64,000 nucleotides of DNA, from assembly GCF_900105125.1 (NCBI RefSeq), contig NZ_LT629750.1, positions 1,922,001 to 1,986,000 on the forward strand. The letters are read 5' to 3'. The notes below the pieces were generated by a model. That model was given only the letters and a program-made list of their open reading frames with translations. It did no database searches and was not told the DNA's origin. The position numbers and the translations under genes were made by a program. Source of the stretch: Bradyrhizobium canariense (GTDB taxonomy: Bacteria > Pseudomonadota > Alphaproteobacteria > Rhizobiales > Xanthobacteraceae). Positions 17,268-26,792 of the stretch are shown here, piece after piece (the stretch's first letter is position 1; each line of letters opens with the position of its first letter).

Positions 17268-17321
17268 GTTGACGATCAACATACTACGCAGTAGCTTGAT
17301 CCTCAACATACTACCCGGTAT
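17268..17321. promoter_or_regulatory. divergent operator region, probable TetR sites
   Basis: Between the divergent TetR and CaiB genes three dyads follow one another: GTTGA-CGA-TCAAC (17268-17280), CTAC-GCA-GTAG (17284-17294) and ATAC-TACCCG-GTAT (17308-17321). A perfect 12-base direct repeat TCAACATACTAC occurs at 17276-17287 and 17303-17314, 27 bases apart. Such paired dyads on the intergenic side of a TetR gene are typical of autoregulated operators. Binding itself is not demonstrated. Confidence 0.6.
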
Positions 17322-17352
17322 CTAAAAACGGGTGGGAACGGGAGAGCGAAGC

Positions 17353-18546
17353 GTGACTACTGCGGACTATGCGGGGCTACGGGTGCTGGACGTTAGCCAA
17401 GGCTTCGCGGGACCGTATTGTGGGGCCATCCTTGCGCGTGGCGGCGCCACCGTCATCAAGGTCGAGCCGCCGGCCGGCGACTGGGCGCGCACCATCGGCG
17501 GCGCGATCGACGGACATACGGCGTTCAGTCTGGTCCCGAATATCGGCAAGCGCGCGATCTGCATCGACGGGACGAAGCCCGACGGGCGCGCCGTTCTGCT
17601 GCGCCTGGCACAGCAAGTCGATGTCGTGATCCAGAATTTCCGCCCGGGCGCCGTTGAGCGGCTTGGGATCGGCGATGCGCAGCTTCGCCTGGATAAGCCT
17701 GACCTGATTTACCTGTCGATCCTTGGTTTCGGCCCCGGCCCCTACGCGAAGCGGCCCGCGACGGACACGGTGATCCAGGGCTTTACCGGCATGATGGTGA
17801 TGAACCGCGACGCACGCGGTACACCGCGCCGGATCGGCATGTTGGCGGTCGATACCGCGGCCGGTGTCTATGCCGCGCAACAAGTCGGCGCGGCGCTGTA
17901 CTCCCGTCTCGCAGGGCGCGGCGGCCGTCACATCAGGATATCCCTGGTCGAAGTGGCAGCCGCATTCCAGTCGATGCCGATCATCGATCACGCGATGCAT
18001 CGAGGGCAGCCGGGTCCGCCGCTGAGCGTACCGATCGGGACATTTGCGACCTCGGACGGTCACATCAATCTGTCCTGCGTGTCGACGGCGATGTTTCATG
18101 GCCTGTGCCGTGCCATCGGCCGAACAGACTGGATCGATGATCCCCGCTTCGCGTCGGAAAGCAGCCGGCTTGCGCACGCCAGCGAGATCACATCTGCGGT
18201 CACGGCGATCCTGGCGACGCAACCCGGCCAGCATTGGATAGACGCCTTCGAAGCGCACGACGTGCTCTGCGGCCCGGTCCAGGACTACGACGCCTTCCTC
18301 GACGATGTTCACACGCGCCAGTCCGCGCATGTCGCGACGCTGACCGGCGGCGGCTTCGAAGGGATGCCGCTGATGCTGTTGCCCGGCACAGGGGAAGCGG
18401 GAACCAAGCTGCCTCAAGCTCCCGCGCTCGGCGCGCACACGCGGGAAATCCTCTCCGAATACGGTTACGGGGCCTCCGAGATCGAAAGTCTTGTTGGTTC
18501 CCGTGCAGTCATCAACGTAACAAAAGAAGAAAAGGGGAAATCATGA
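17353..18546 (+). CDS. CaiB/BaiF-family (class III) CoA-transferase 1
   Basis: Class III CoA-transferase of 397 residues, moving CoA between an acyl-CoA and a free acid. The N-terminal LRVLDVSQGFAGPYCGAILA, then GATVIKVEPPAGDWAR with the early acid-handling region, NIGKRAICID and LIYLSILGFGPGPYAKRPATD are characteristic; the Asp of the last motif matches the catalytic aspartate. The GTG at 17353 is chosen because GGAGAG is spaced seven bases before it; a GTG at 17332 lacks this. First gene of a five-gene plus-strand operon controlled from the TetR operator region. The stop overlaps the next ATG. The donor and acceptor acids are unknown. Confidence 0.92.
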   Translation: MTTADYAGLRVLDVSQGFAGPYCGAILARGGATVIKVEPPAGDWARTIGGAIDGHTAFSLVPNIGKRAICIDGTKPDGRAVLLRLAQQVDVVIQNFRPGAVERLGIGDAQLRLDKPDLIYLSILGFGPGPYAKRPATDTVIQGFTGMMVMNRDARGTPRRIGMLAVDTAAGVYAAQQVGAALYSRLAGRGGRHIRISLVEVAAAFQSMPIIDHAMHRGQPGPPLSVPIGTFATSDGHINLSCVSTAMFHGLCRAIGRTDWIDDPRFASESSRLAHASEITSAVTAILATQPGQHWIDAFEAHDVLCGPVQDYDAFLDDVHTRQSAHVATLTGGGFEGMPLMLLPGTGEAGTKLPQAPALGAHTREILSEYGYGASEIESLVGSRAVINVTKEEKGKS

Positions 18547-19751
18547 GAACAGTATTTTCGAGTGCCTTGATCCTTGCGGGCATGCTGGCATCGCCGGCGG
18601 CCGCGCAGGTATCCGACAACGTGGTTCGGATCGGCATCGTCAACGACATGGGCGGGATCTATGCCGACGCCGGCGGAAAAGGTTCGATCATCGCGGCAGA
18701 GCTCGCGGCCGAAGACTTCGGCGGCAAGGTATTGAACAGTCCGATCGAGATCGTCTCCGCCGATCACCAGAACAAGCCGGACATCGCGGCAAATCTGGCG
18801 CGTCAGGAATATGATTCACAAGGCGTCGACGTCATCGCAGATGGCGGGTCCTCGGCCGCGGCGCTCGCGATGCAGAACGTCTCGCGCGAGCGCAAGAAGG
18901 TCATCCTGTTGTCCGGACCCGCGACCGCGGAAGTCACCGGAAAATCATGTTCGCCTTACAGCTTCCACTGGATGTACGACACCTATGCGCTCGCCGCCGC
19001 ACCGCCCGAGGGCGTGCTGAAGAACGGCGGCGATACCTGGTTCTTCATCACCGCCGATTATGCCTTCGGTAAATCGATGGAGAGCGAAGCGACCAAGCGG
19101 ATCGTCGCCGCTGGCGGCAAGGTCGTCGGCGGCGTGCGCTCCCCGCTCGACACCCCGGACTTCTCCTCGTTCCTGCTGCAGGCGCAGGGGTCCGGCGCCA
19201 AAGTGCTGGCGCTGGCAACAGCCGGAAGCGATACCAGCAACGCCATCAAGCAGGCGCATGAGTTCAACATTATCGGCGGCAAGACCCAGGTCGTGACGTT
19301 CCTGATGTTCATCAACGACGTCGACGCCATGGGCCTTCAAAACGGCCAGGGCCTGGTTTCGTCGACAACATATTATCATGATCTCGACGACGGCAGCCGC
19401 GCCTTCGCCAAACGCTTCTGGGACAAGATGGGCCGGCCGCCCTCCATCGTGCAGGCTGGCGTCTACAGCTCCGTTGTGCACTATCTCAAGGCGGTGGCCG
19501 CGGCCGGTACCGATGACGGCACCAAGGTCGCGGCGAAAATGCACGAGATGCCGGTCAACGATGCGTTTACGCACAACGCGACCATCCGGGCCGACGGCCG
19601 TTTGCTGCGCGATCTCTACGTGACGCAAGTGAAGACGCCGGCGGAGTCCAAGGGACCGTGGGACTATTGGAAGATCATCGCGACCATCCCGGGCGACAAG
19701 GCCTGGCGGCCGGCACAGGAGAGCGAATGCCCGCTGCTGACGTCGAAATGA
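18543..19751 (+). CDS. LivJ-type ABC transporter substrate-binding protein
   Basis: Periplasmic binding protein of 402 residues in the branched-chain amino acid/aromatic acid family (Peripla_BP_6). A cleavable signal peptide (MRTVFSSALILAGMLASPAA) precedes VVRIGIVNDMGGIYADAGGK, then VDVIADGGSSAAALAMQNVS and WFFITADYAFGKSMESEATK as in LivJ-like proteins. AAGGGG precedes the ATG, which overlaps the CaiB stop. No permease or ATPase of the Liv type occurs in the window, so it is an orphan that would deliver its ligand, probably the acid degraded by this operon, to a transporter encoded elsewhere. Confidence 0.92.
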   Translation: MRTVFSSALILAGMLASPAAAQVSDNVVRIGIVNDMGGIYADAGGKGSIIAAELAAEDFGGKVLNSPIEIVSADHQNKPDIAANLARQEYDSQGVDVIADGGSSAAALAMQNVSRERKKVILLSGPATAEVTGKSCSPYSFHWMYDTYALAAAPPEGVLKNGGDTWFFITADYAFGKSMESEATKRIVAAGGKVVGGVRSPLDTPDFSSFLLQAQGSGAKVLALATAGSDTSNAIKQAHEFNIIGGKTQVVTFLMFINDVDAMGLQNGQGLVSSTTYYHDLDDGSRAFAKRFWDKMGRPPSIVQAGVYSSVVHYLKAVAAAGTDDGTKVAAKMHEMPVNDAFTHNATIRADGRLLRDLYVTQVKTPAESKGPWDYWKIIATIPGDKAWRPAQESECPLLTSK

Positions 19752-20524
19752 CAGGCACAGACCCGAAATTGCTGGTCGAAACCGACGGGCCGGTGACGGT
19801 GATCACCATCAACCGGCCCGCGGTCCGCAACGCACTGGACAATGAGACCGCCGCGTCGCTGACACAGGCGCTGCGCGCCTTCGATGCATCCCCGGACGCC
19901 AAAGTCGCGGTCCTGACCGGCGCCGGCGGCCATTTCTGTGCCGGCGCCGATTTGAAAGTGCTTGCGGCGGGACAGGACTACAAGCCCTGGGCCGGCGACG
20001 TCGATGGTCCCTGTCATGATATCCTCGGCAAGCCGGTGATCGCAGCCGTCGCCGGCTTCGCCTGCGCCGGAGGGCTCGGCATCGCGCTGCGTTGCGATTT
20101 GCGCGTTGCGGAACGCTCCGCAACGTTCGCCGTGCTGTCGCGACGATGGGGCGTCCCGATGAGCGACGGGACCACGGTTCGCCTGCCGCGGTTGGTGGGC
20201 ACCGGACGCGCACTGGATATGCTGCTGACCGCGCGCAAGATCGGCGGCGAAGAGGCTGTGGCCATCGGCCTTGCCGACCGGCTGGCGCCGGATGGCGAGG
20301 CGCTGAAGATGGCGATCGAGCTCGCCCACGAGATATCAGCCTTTCCGCAGATCGCCATGCGCTCGGACCGGCTCTCCGCCATCCGCCAGTGGGACCTGTC
20401 CGAGGCGGAAGCCATCGCGCAGGAGATGCTGCTTGCCGCCGAAGCGCGCCGCCTCGAAGCGCGCGCTGGCGCAGCCTCGTTCGCAGCCGGCGCCGGACGG
20501 CACGGCACGAAACGGGAGGCCTAG
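19727..20524 (+). CDS. crotonase-fold protein lacking both catalytic glutamates
   Basis: Enoyl-CoA hydratase/isomerase superfamily member of 265 residues. VTVITINRPAVRNALDNETA, GGHFCAGADLKVL and the oxyanion-loop AGFACAGGLGIALRCDLRV are clear. At the two positions where hydratases carry Glu it has Gly (AGGLG) and a non-acidic SRRWGVP, so simple hydratase activity is unlikely. The start at 19727 has AGGAG nearby; the ATG at 19748, which overlaps the previous stop as ATGA, is an alternative. Operon position is between the binding protein and the MDR reductase. The reaction is unknown; thioester hydrolysis or C-C bond chemistry is known elsewhere in the superfamily. Confidence 0.88.
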   Translation: MPAADVEMTGTDPKLLVETDGPVTVITINRPAVRNALDNETAASLTQALRAFDASPDAKVAVLTGAGGHFCAGADLKVLAAGQDYKPWAGDVDGPCHDILGKPVIAAVAGFACAGGLGIALRCDLRVAERSATFAVLSRRWGVPMSDGTTVRLPRLVGTGRALDMLLTARKIGGEEAVAIGLADRLAPDGEALKMAIELAHEISAFPQIAMRSDRLSAIRQWDLSEAEAIAQEMLLAAEARRLEARAGAASFAAGAGRHGTKREA

Positions 20525-20527
20525 CCC

Positions 20528-21535
20528 ATGCGCGCTGTCGTGGGCCGCACGTTCGGCGGCATCGACAATCTGAGGCTCGAGACGGTTCCCCCGCCGGCCA
20601 TGGTACCCGGCGGTGTGCGGATCGACGTCCGCGCCGCCGGCATCAGTTTTGCGAACCTGCTGTTCATCGAGGGCAAACATCAAAACAAGCCGGCGCTGCC
20701 GTTCATCCCGGGCACCGAGATTGCCGGCGTGGTCACCGAGATCGCTGCTGACGTGTCCACCGGGCTTCGGGTCGGAGACCGTGTCTGCGCCGGACAACCG
20801 TCCGGCAGCTTCGCCGAACAAGCTGTCATCGAAGCAGACAATGTCTTCAAGATCCCCGATAGCCTGGACTTCGATGCAGCGACACACTTCCCGACGATTT
20901 ATGCGACAGCCTATTCATCGCTGAAGTGGCGCGCCGCGCTTGAGCCCGGCGAGACGTTGCTGGTTCATGGCGCGTCCGGCGCAAGCGGACTTGCGGCCGT
21001 CGAGATCGGCCGCGCCTTGGGCGCCCGCGTCATCGCAACCGCGGGCGGCGATGCCAAGATTGCAATCGCGAGAGAGCATGGCGCGCACGACGCCATCGAC
21101 TATCGGCGCGATGATTTCCGGCAAGCGGTGCTTGACCTGACCGGTAGCCGCGGCGCCGATGTCGTATTCGATCCCGTGGGCGGCGAGGTATTCGACAAGT
21201 CACTGCGGTGCGTCGCGCCGCTCGCGCGATTGATTCCGATGGGTTTCGCGTCGGGCCAGATCCCGTCAATTCCCGCCAATCTGGTTCTCGTAAAGAACCT
21301 CACCGTGATCGGATTGTACTGGGGTTACTACATGGGCTGGGCAAAACAGCGGCCTGATAATGCCTTGCGGGCAAAGGTGCGCGGTCTTTTCGAGGAGCTG
21401 TTCTCGCTGTTCGATAAGGGCCTGCTGCACCCGCTCGTCGATGTGGCGCTGCCGCTTGCGGATTTCGCCGAAGGCCTGCGGCGCGTCGAACAGCGCGCGT
21501 CGATCGGCAAGGTCGTCCTGAGACCGGGAGAATAA
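20528..21535 (+). CDS. MDR-family NAD(P)H:quinone/enoyl reductase-like oxidoreductase
   Basis: Medium-chain dehydrogenase/reductase of 335 residues of the zinc-free quinone-reductase type. The N-terminal GroES-like part contains VRIDVRAAGISFANLLFIEG and PFIPGTEIAGVV; the nucleotide-binding motif is LLVHGASGASGLAAVEIGRA. The catalytic zinc cysteine/histidine set of alcohol dehydrogenases is missing. GGGAGG lies eight bases before the ATG. It is the fourth gene of the CoA-transferase operon, suggesting reduction of an unsaturated acyl-CoA or ketone intermediate; the substrate is not determinable. Confidence 0.9.
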   Translation: MRAVVGRTFGGIDNLRLETVPPPAMVPGGVRIDVRAAGISFANLLFIEGKHQNKPALPFIPGTEIAGVVTEIAADVSTGLRVGDRVCAGQPSGSFAEQAVIEADNVFKIPDSLDFDAATHFPTIYATAYSSLKWRAALEPGETLLVHGASGASGLAAVEIGRALGARVIATAGGDAKIAIAREHGAHDAIDYRRDDFRQAVLDLTGSRGADVVFDPVGGEVFDKSLRCVAPLARLIPMGFASGQIPSIPANLVLVKNLTVIGLYWGYYMGWAKQRPDNALRAKVRGLFEELFSLFDKGLLHPLVDVALPLADFAEGLRRVEQRASIGKVVLRPGE

Positions 21536-21536
21536 A

Positions 21537-22736
21537 ATGATTAAATCAAACACGCCGTCTCACAACGCGCCCTACGCCGGACTTAGGGTTCTTGATCTCG
21601 GCCAGGGCGTTGCGTCGCCCTATTGCGGTGAATTGCTCGCGAGCTACGGCGCGGATGTCATCAAGGTCGAGCCGCCTGAAGGCGATTGGGCGCGCCGGCT
21701 AGGGACGACCTATGGAAGGCATTCGGCGCTCTCGGCCGTCTATAATCGCGGCAAGCGCGGCCTTTGTCTCGATCTCAAGAACGCCAAGGGCCTCGAGATA
21801 GCGAAGCGGCTCGCCGGCAAATCCGACGTCTTTATCGAAGGGTTTCGGCCGGGTGTCGCGGCCAGATTGGGTCTGGGATACGAAACCTTATCGCGCGAAA
21901 ATCCGGGGCTGATTTATCTTTCGATCAGCGGCTTTGGCCAAACCGGACCCTATAACCAGCGCCCGTGCACGGACTCGGTGGCGCAAGCATTTTCCGGCCT
22001 GGTTTCGGTCAATCTCGGAAACGACAAGGTGCCGCATCGCGTGGGCACGACGGTCTCCGATATCTCCACCGGTGTCTACGCGTTTCAGGCCGTGCAGGCG
22101 GCACTGTTTGCGCGCGCGACCGTCGGCACCGGCCGATGGATCGACGTCAGCCTGACGCAATCGACGGCCGCGCTAGTCGGACACAAACTGGCCGAATACA
22201 TGCTTGAGGGAGGTACCCCGCGCGCGCTCAATGTGCCCGCGGGTTCGTACCGCACCAGCAACGGCTGGCTGATGGTGACGCTCGTGAGCGAGCCGCAATA
22301 CCAGCGCCTGTGCCGGGTGCTTGGGCGCGAAGATCTTGCGCAAGACCCGCGCTACAATGATTTTGCCAAGCGATCGGACGCCGCGGATCAACTGATCGCC
22401 GAAGTTGCCCAAGCCTTTCTGCAGGACACAACGGAGGCCTGGCTCCGCCGCCTGCAGGCAGCCGATATCATCGCAGACCGGATCCTGAGCAACGGCGATT
22501 GGCTTCAGGATACCCACGTCAAGGCGATTGGTGCTGCGATCGCCACCGACACGCCGGGTATGGGTATCGTTCACGTGGCGCGCACGCCGGGGCTGACGGG
22601 AGAACACGAGGATGGATTGACGGCGGCGCCGGATGTCGGACAGCACAGCCGGGCCGTGCTGCTCGAAAACGGATACGACGAGCGAACCGTAGATCAACTC
22701 GTCAGTTCCGGGGCGGTCCGCGAGGCAGCAAGCTAG
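21537..22736 (+). CDS. CaiB/BaiF-family (class III) CoA-transferase 2
   Basis: Second class III CoA-transferase of the operon, 399 residues, clearly paralogous to the one at 17.4 kb. The shared blocks are LRVLDLGQGVASPYCGELLA, GADVIKVEPPEGDWARRLG, YNRGKRGLCLD and LIYLSISGFGQTGPYNQRPC followed by the catalytic Asp (TDS). It starts one base after the preceding stop with GGAG before the ATG. Two CoA-transferases in one operon suggest entry of two different acids or a transferase plus a recycling step. It is convergent with tex 46 bases downstream; no clear hairpin terminator is seen between them. Confidence 0.92.
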   Translation: MIKSNTPSHNAPYAGLRVLDLGQGVASPYCGELLASYGADVIKVEPPEGDWARRLGTTYGRHSALSAVYNRGKRGLCLDLKNAKGLEIAKRLAGKSDVFIEGFRPGVAARLGLGYETLSRENPGLIYLSISGFGQTGPYNQRPCTDSVAQAFSGLVSVNLGNDKVPHRVGTTVSDISTGVYAFQAVQAALFARATVGTGRWIDVSLTQSTAALVGHKLAEYMLEGGTPRALNVPAGSYRTSNGWLMVTLVSEPQYQRLCRVLGREDLAQDPRYNDFAKRSDAADQLIAEVAQAFLQDTTEAWLRRLQAADIIADRILSNGDWLQDTHVKAIGAAIATDTPGMGIVHVARTPGLTGEHEDGLTAAPDVGQHSRAVLLENGYDERTVDQLVSSGAVREAAS

Positions 22737-22782
22737 GCTTTAGCCGAATCTATACGCACTCGATCTACCGGCTTCACTCCCA

Positions 22783-25119
22783 CTAGGTCCTCGGTTTGCC
22801 GTTCCCCGCCTTCTCGCTGGCGCGGCGCAAGGCTTCCGCGAGCGCCCCGCCGCCGGAGGGCTGTTGCGGCTTGCGCGCCGATGACGACATCGACGCGCGG
22901 GAATTGTCGCGCGGCATGCCTTGCGGGCGCTCGGTCTTTCCACCGAGTTCATCGTCGAGACGCAGCGTCAGCGCGATACGTTTGCGGGCGACATCGACCT
23001 CCAGCACCTTCACCTTGACGATGTCGCCCGACTTCACCACCTCGCGCGGATCCTTGATAAAGGACCTCGACATCGCCGAGATGTGCACCAGGCCATCCTG
23101 ATGCACGCCGATATCGACAAAGGCACCGAACGCCGCGACGTTGGTGACGGCGCCTTCGAGGACCATGCCGGGCTTGAGGTCCTTGAGCGTCTCGACACCT
23201 TCCTTGAACACCGCGGCCTTGAAGGCCGGACGCGGGTCGCGGCCGGGCTTTTCCAGCTCGCGCAGGATGTCGGTCACGGTCGGCAAACCAAAGGTGTCGT
23301 CGACAAAGCTTTGCGGCTTGACCTGGCGCAGGATCTCCGCGTTGCCGATCAGCGCCTTGATGTCGCTCTTGGTCGCCGCCAGAATCCGCCGCACCACCGG
23401 ATAGGATTCCGGATGAACGCCGGAAGCATCGAGCGGGTCGTCGCCATTGGTGATGCGCAGGAATCCGGCGCATTGTTCGAACGCCTTCGGCCCCAGCCGC
23501 GGGACCTGTTTCAGCGCCTTGCGTGATGTGAACGGGCCGTTGGCGTCGCGGTGCTGGACGATGCTCTGCGCCAGCCCGGAACCGATCCCCGACACGCGTG
23601 CCAGCAGCGGCGCAGAGGCGGTGTTGGCGTCGACACCAACGGCATTCACGCAGTCTTCAACAACGGCGTCGAGCGAGCGCGCAAGTTTGCTCTCGCCGAG
23701 GTCATGTTGATACTGCCCGACCCCGATCGCCTTCGGGTCGATCTTGACCAGCTCGGCCAATGGATCCTGCAGCCGCCGCGCGATCGATACCGCGCCGCGC
23801 AGGGTGACGTCGAGATCCGGCAGTTCCTCGGAAGCAAAGGCCGACGCCGAATAGACCGAAGCACCGGCCTCCGACACCACGATCTTCGACATCTTGAGTT
23901 CCGGCAGCAGTTTTACCAGATCGGTCGCGAGCTTGTCGGTCTCCCGCGACGCGGTGCCGTTGCCGATCGCGATCAGGTCGACGCGATGCTGTTGCGCGAG
24001 CTTGCCCAGCACCGCCAACGCTTCATCCCAGCGCCGCGCTGGCTCGTGCGGATAGATCGTGGCGGTCGCAACCACCTTGCCGGTTGCATCGACGACGGCA
24101 ACCTTGACGCCGGAACGGAAACCCGGATCGAGACCCATGGTGACGCGGGCGCCGGCGGGCGCTGCCAGCAATAGGTCGCGCAGGTTCGATGCGAACACAC
24201 GCACGGCTTCGGTTTCCGCCAACGTCCATAGCCGCATGCGCAGATCGATGTTGAGATGGAGCTGAATTTTTGTCCGCCACGCCCACCGCGCGGTCTCCGC
24301 CAGCCAGCGGTCGCCGGGACGGCTTTGATCGGAAATACCAAAGCGATGCATGATCTTCAGTTCATAGGGACTGACCGCGGCCGGCGTCGAGCTTGGCGGC
24401 TCTGGCTGCATCTGCAGGTCGAGAATCTCTTCCTTTTCGCCGCGGAACATCGCGAGGATCCGGTGCGACGGTAGTTTGGTGAGCGGCTCGCTGAAATCGA
24501 AATAATCCTTGAACTTCTCACCCTCGGTTTTCTTGCCGTCGCGCACGCTCGATGCCATCAGACCGCTTGACCACATCTGCTCGCGCAGCGCGCCGATCAG
24601 GTCGGCGTCTTCGGCGAAGCGCTCGACCAGAATGGCGCGGGCGCCGTCGAGCGCGGCCGCGGCATCGGCCACCTGCTTGTCGGCATTGATGAACGGCGCG
24701 GCGGCGGCCTGCGGATCGTTCTGCGGCTGCGTCAACAGCAACTCGGCCAGCGGCTCCAGTCCCGCCTCCTTGGCGATCTCGGCCTTGGTGCGGCGCTTCG
24801 GCTTGAACGGAAGATAAATGTCTTCGAGACGGCCCTTGCTGTCGGCCGCCAAAATGGCCGCTTCCAGCGCGGCATCGAGCTTGCCCTGGTCGCGGACCGA
24901 ATTGAGGATCGCGACGCGACGCTCTTCAAGTTCGCGCAGATAGTTCAGGCGCTCTTCCAGCGTGCGCAATTGCGCGTCGTCGAGCGCGCCGGTCATTTCC
25001 TTGCGGTAGCGCGCAACGAAGGGGACCGTAGCGCCGCCGTCGAGCAACGCGACCGTCGCCTCGACCTGCTGCTCGCGGATACCAAGTTCTTGGGCAATCT
25101 GTCGATGAATGTTAGCCAA
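22783..25119 (-). CDS. tex: Tex-type RNA-binding transcription accessory protein
   Basis: Cytoplasmic nucleic-acid-binding protein of 778 residues, matching Tex over its full length. It opens with [20 protein letters not shown] and [17 protein letters not shown]. The YqgF-like nuclease-fold region has [20 protein letters not shown]. The helix-hairpin-helix region is [20 protein letters not shown] and the C-terminal S1 domain is [20 protein letters not shown] followed by [13 protein letters not shown] basic, Ser/Pro/Gly-rich tail follows the S1 domain. It is transcribed divergently from the Hsp70-like gene across 239 bases that I could not parse into clear promoter boxes. Confidence 0.96.
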   Translation of the reverse strand: MANIHRQIAQELGIREQQVEATVALLDGGATVPFVARYRKEMTGALDDAQLRTLEERLNYLRELEERRVAILNSVRDQGKLDAALEAAILAADSKGRLEDIYLPFKPKRRTKAEIAKEAGLEPLAELLLTQPQNDPQAAAAPFINADKQVADAAAALDGARAILVERFAEDADLIGALREQMWSSGLMASSVRDGKKTEGEKFKDYFDFSEPLTKLPSHRILAMFRGEKEEILDLQMQPEPPSSTPAAVSPYELKIMHRFGISDQSRPGDRWLAETARWAWRTKIQLHLNIDLRMRLWTLAETEAVRVFASNLRDLLLAAPAGARVTMGLDPGFRSGVKVAVVDATGKVVATATIYPHEPARRWDEALAVLGKLAQQHRVDLIAIGNGTASRETDKLATDLVKLLPELKMSKIVVSEAGASVYSASAFASEELPDLDVTLRGAVSIARRLQDPLAELVKIDPKAIGVGQYQHDLGESKLARSLDAVVEDCVNAVGVDANTASAPLLARVSGIGSGLAQSIVQHRDANGPFTSRKALKQVPRLGPKAFEQCAGFLRITNGDDPLDASGVHPESYPVVRRILAATKSDIKALIGNAEILRQVKPQSFVDDTFGLPTVTDILRELEKPGRDPRPAFKAAVFKEGVETLKDLKPGMVLEGAVTNVAAFGAFVDIGVHQDGLVHISAMSRSFIKDPREVVKSGDIVKVKVLEVDVARKRIALTLRLDDELGGKTERPQGMPRDNSRASMSSSARKPQQPSGGGALAEALRRASEKAGNGKPRT

Positions 25120-25358
25120 GCGAAATCTTTCTGAAGCAGTGGCGGCGCGTGAATCGTCGGCCGCGGGGAGACCGCTTATGAACCATCAGCGATCGAACTC
25201 TCAACCCACCACATCAAACAAATTGTTCTGTGGATGGAGGTCATTCAGTTGCTGCCTGATCCGGTTTGGGCGGGATGGCTCGCATGCATTTGCACGACAA
25301 GATAAAGGTGGATCGATGGCGCTTTAATGTGTAGACGGGCGTTCCTTCTGGAGCGCTC

Positions 25359-26615
25359 ATGTCAATCTGCGGACTAGATTTCGGAACATCCAACACGACG
25401 CTCGGCACCATCGAAGGCCATGCGCCGGTCTTGACGGCGCTGGAGACCGGCCAGACGACGATCCCGAGCGCGATCTTCTACGAGGTGGACGGCGCCGTCC
25501 TGATCGGCCGCAAAGCGATCGAAGCCTATGTCGACGGCGCACCCGGCCGCCTCATGCGCAGCCTCAAATCAGTGCTCGGTACGTCGCTCATCGACGAGAC
25601 CACCCGGCTCGGACGCGAACGGACCAGCTTTCGCGATGTGATCGCCTATTACCTGGGCGCGGTCAAACGGCGTGCCGAACAGGCCAGCGGTCGCGAGCTG
25701 CGTGACGTGGTCCACGGCCGGCCGGTGCACTTCGTCGACAACGCGCCCGACGCCGACCGCAAGGCGGAGCAAACCCTGCGGGAGATTGCGCGCGAGATCG
25801 GCTTCGATGACGTCACATTTCAGTTCGAGCCGATTGCCGCCGCGCTGGACTATGAGCGCGAGATCTCAAGCGAGGAAGTCGCATTGATCGCCGATATCGG
25901 TGGTGGCACGTCGGATTTTTCGATCGTGCGTCTTGGCCCCCAGCATCACGGCAAGGGTGATCGCTCTGCGGATATTCTCGCCAATGACGGCGTGCGCATC
26001 GGCGGCACCGATTTTGATCGGCAACTCAGTCTCGGTGTCGTCATGCCACTGTTTGGTTTTGGCAGCGCCATGAAGCGCCCTGGCCTCGATGTGCCATCGA
26101 GCTATTTCCACGACCTGGCGACCTGGTCGAACATCAACCGCATGTATGAGCCGGGCGTCATCGCGGATATCCGCCGGGTTCGGCACGAGGCCGCTGAGCC
26201 CGCCCTGCTCGACCGGCTGGTGCGTGTGGTCGACGAACAGCGCGGCCATACGCTGGCGATGGAGGTCGAGGAAGCCAAGATCGCGCTGTCCGACCAGCGT
26301 CGGGCGGATATTCCGCTGGAATGGGTCGCGCCGGGCCTCAGCGCCGCCATCGGTCGCCCCGATCTTGTGAGCCACACGAGGCAACTGGCCGATCGCATCG
26401 CCGCCCGCATCAAGATCTGCCTGGCGCAGGCGCGATTGTCCGCTGAAGACATCGACGCCGTGTTCCTGACCGGCGGTTCGGTGAGGCTCGCCCATGTCCG
26501 CAAGGCGATTACGAAGGCTGTGCCATCGGCGCGGATCGTCGAAGGTGACACTTTTGGTGCGGTCGGCAAGGGTCTTACCCTCGAGGCGCTGCGGCGATAT
26601 GGGCCGAGGAATTGA
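25359..26615 (+). CDS. Hsp70-family protein, YegD-like
   Basis: Actin/Hsp70-fold ATPase of 418 residues without the DnaK substrate-binding domain. The phosphate-1 motif CGLDFGTSNTTLG is at the N-terminus. The phosphate-2 motif ALIADIGGGTSDFSI and the adenosine motif AVFLTGGSVRLAHVRKAI follow. The length and the short C-terminus fit YegD-type chaperone-like proteins rather than DnaK. GGAG stands about six bases before the ATG. Its partner proteins are unknown, and neighbouring tex points the other way. Confidence 0.88.
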   Translation: MSICGLDFGTSNTTLGTIEGHAPVLTALETGQTTIPSAIFYEVDGAVLIGRKAIEAYVDGAPGRLMRSLKSVLGTSLIDETTRLGRERTSFRDVIAYYLGAVKRRAEQASGRELRDVVHGRPVHFVDNAPDADRKAEQTLREIAREIGFDDVTFQFEPIAAALDYEREISSEEVALIADIGGGTSDFSIVRLGPQHHGKGDRSADILANDGVRIGGTDFDRQLSLGVVMPLFGFGSAMKRPGLDVPSSYFHDLATWSNINRMYEPGVIADIRRVRHEAAEPALLDRLVRVVDEQRGHTLAMEVEEAKIALSDQRRADIPLEWVAPGLSAAIGRPDLVSHTRQLADRIAARIKICLAQARLSAEDIDAVFLTGGSVRLAHVRKAITKAVPSARIVEGDTFGAVGKGLTLEALRRYGPRN

Positions 26616-26792
26616 GATCGGCACGGAACGTTATTCGCCGCCGCGGCCAGCCAAAGATAAACTGAGCTCGTTCGATTCAGTTTTCCGCTTTGGGCCAGCC
26701 CCCTGCTCCCGGGTTCCCCGGAAGCGGCTCTTCATTTGCCGCCGCAGCATCCTATCTTTTGGTGATCAACCATTCGCCAAAGGAAGGCCGGC

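Noticed and set aside
17268..17280. GTTGACGATCAAC as a possible Fnr/FixK box
   Set aside because: The Fnr/FixK consensus is TTGAT-N4-ATCAA; the spacing is wrong here, and the site fits the TetR operator cluster better.
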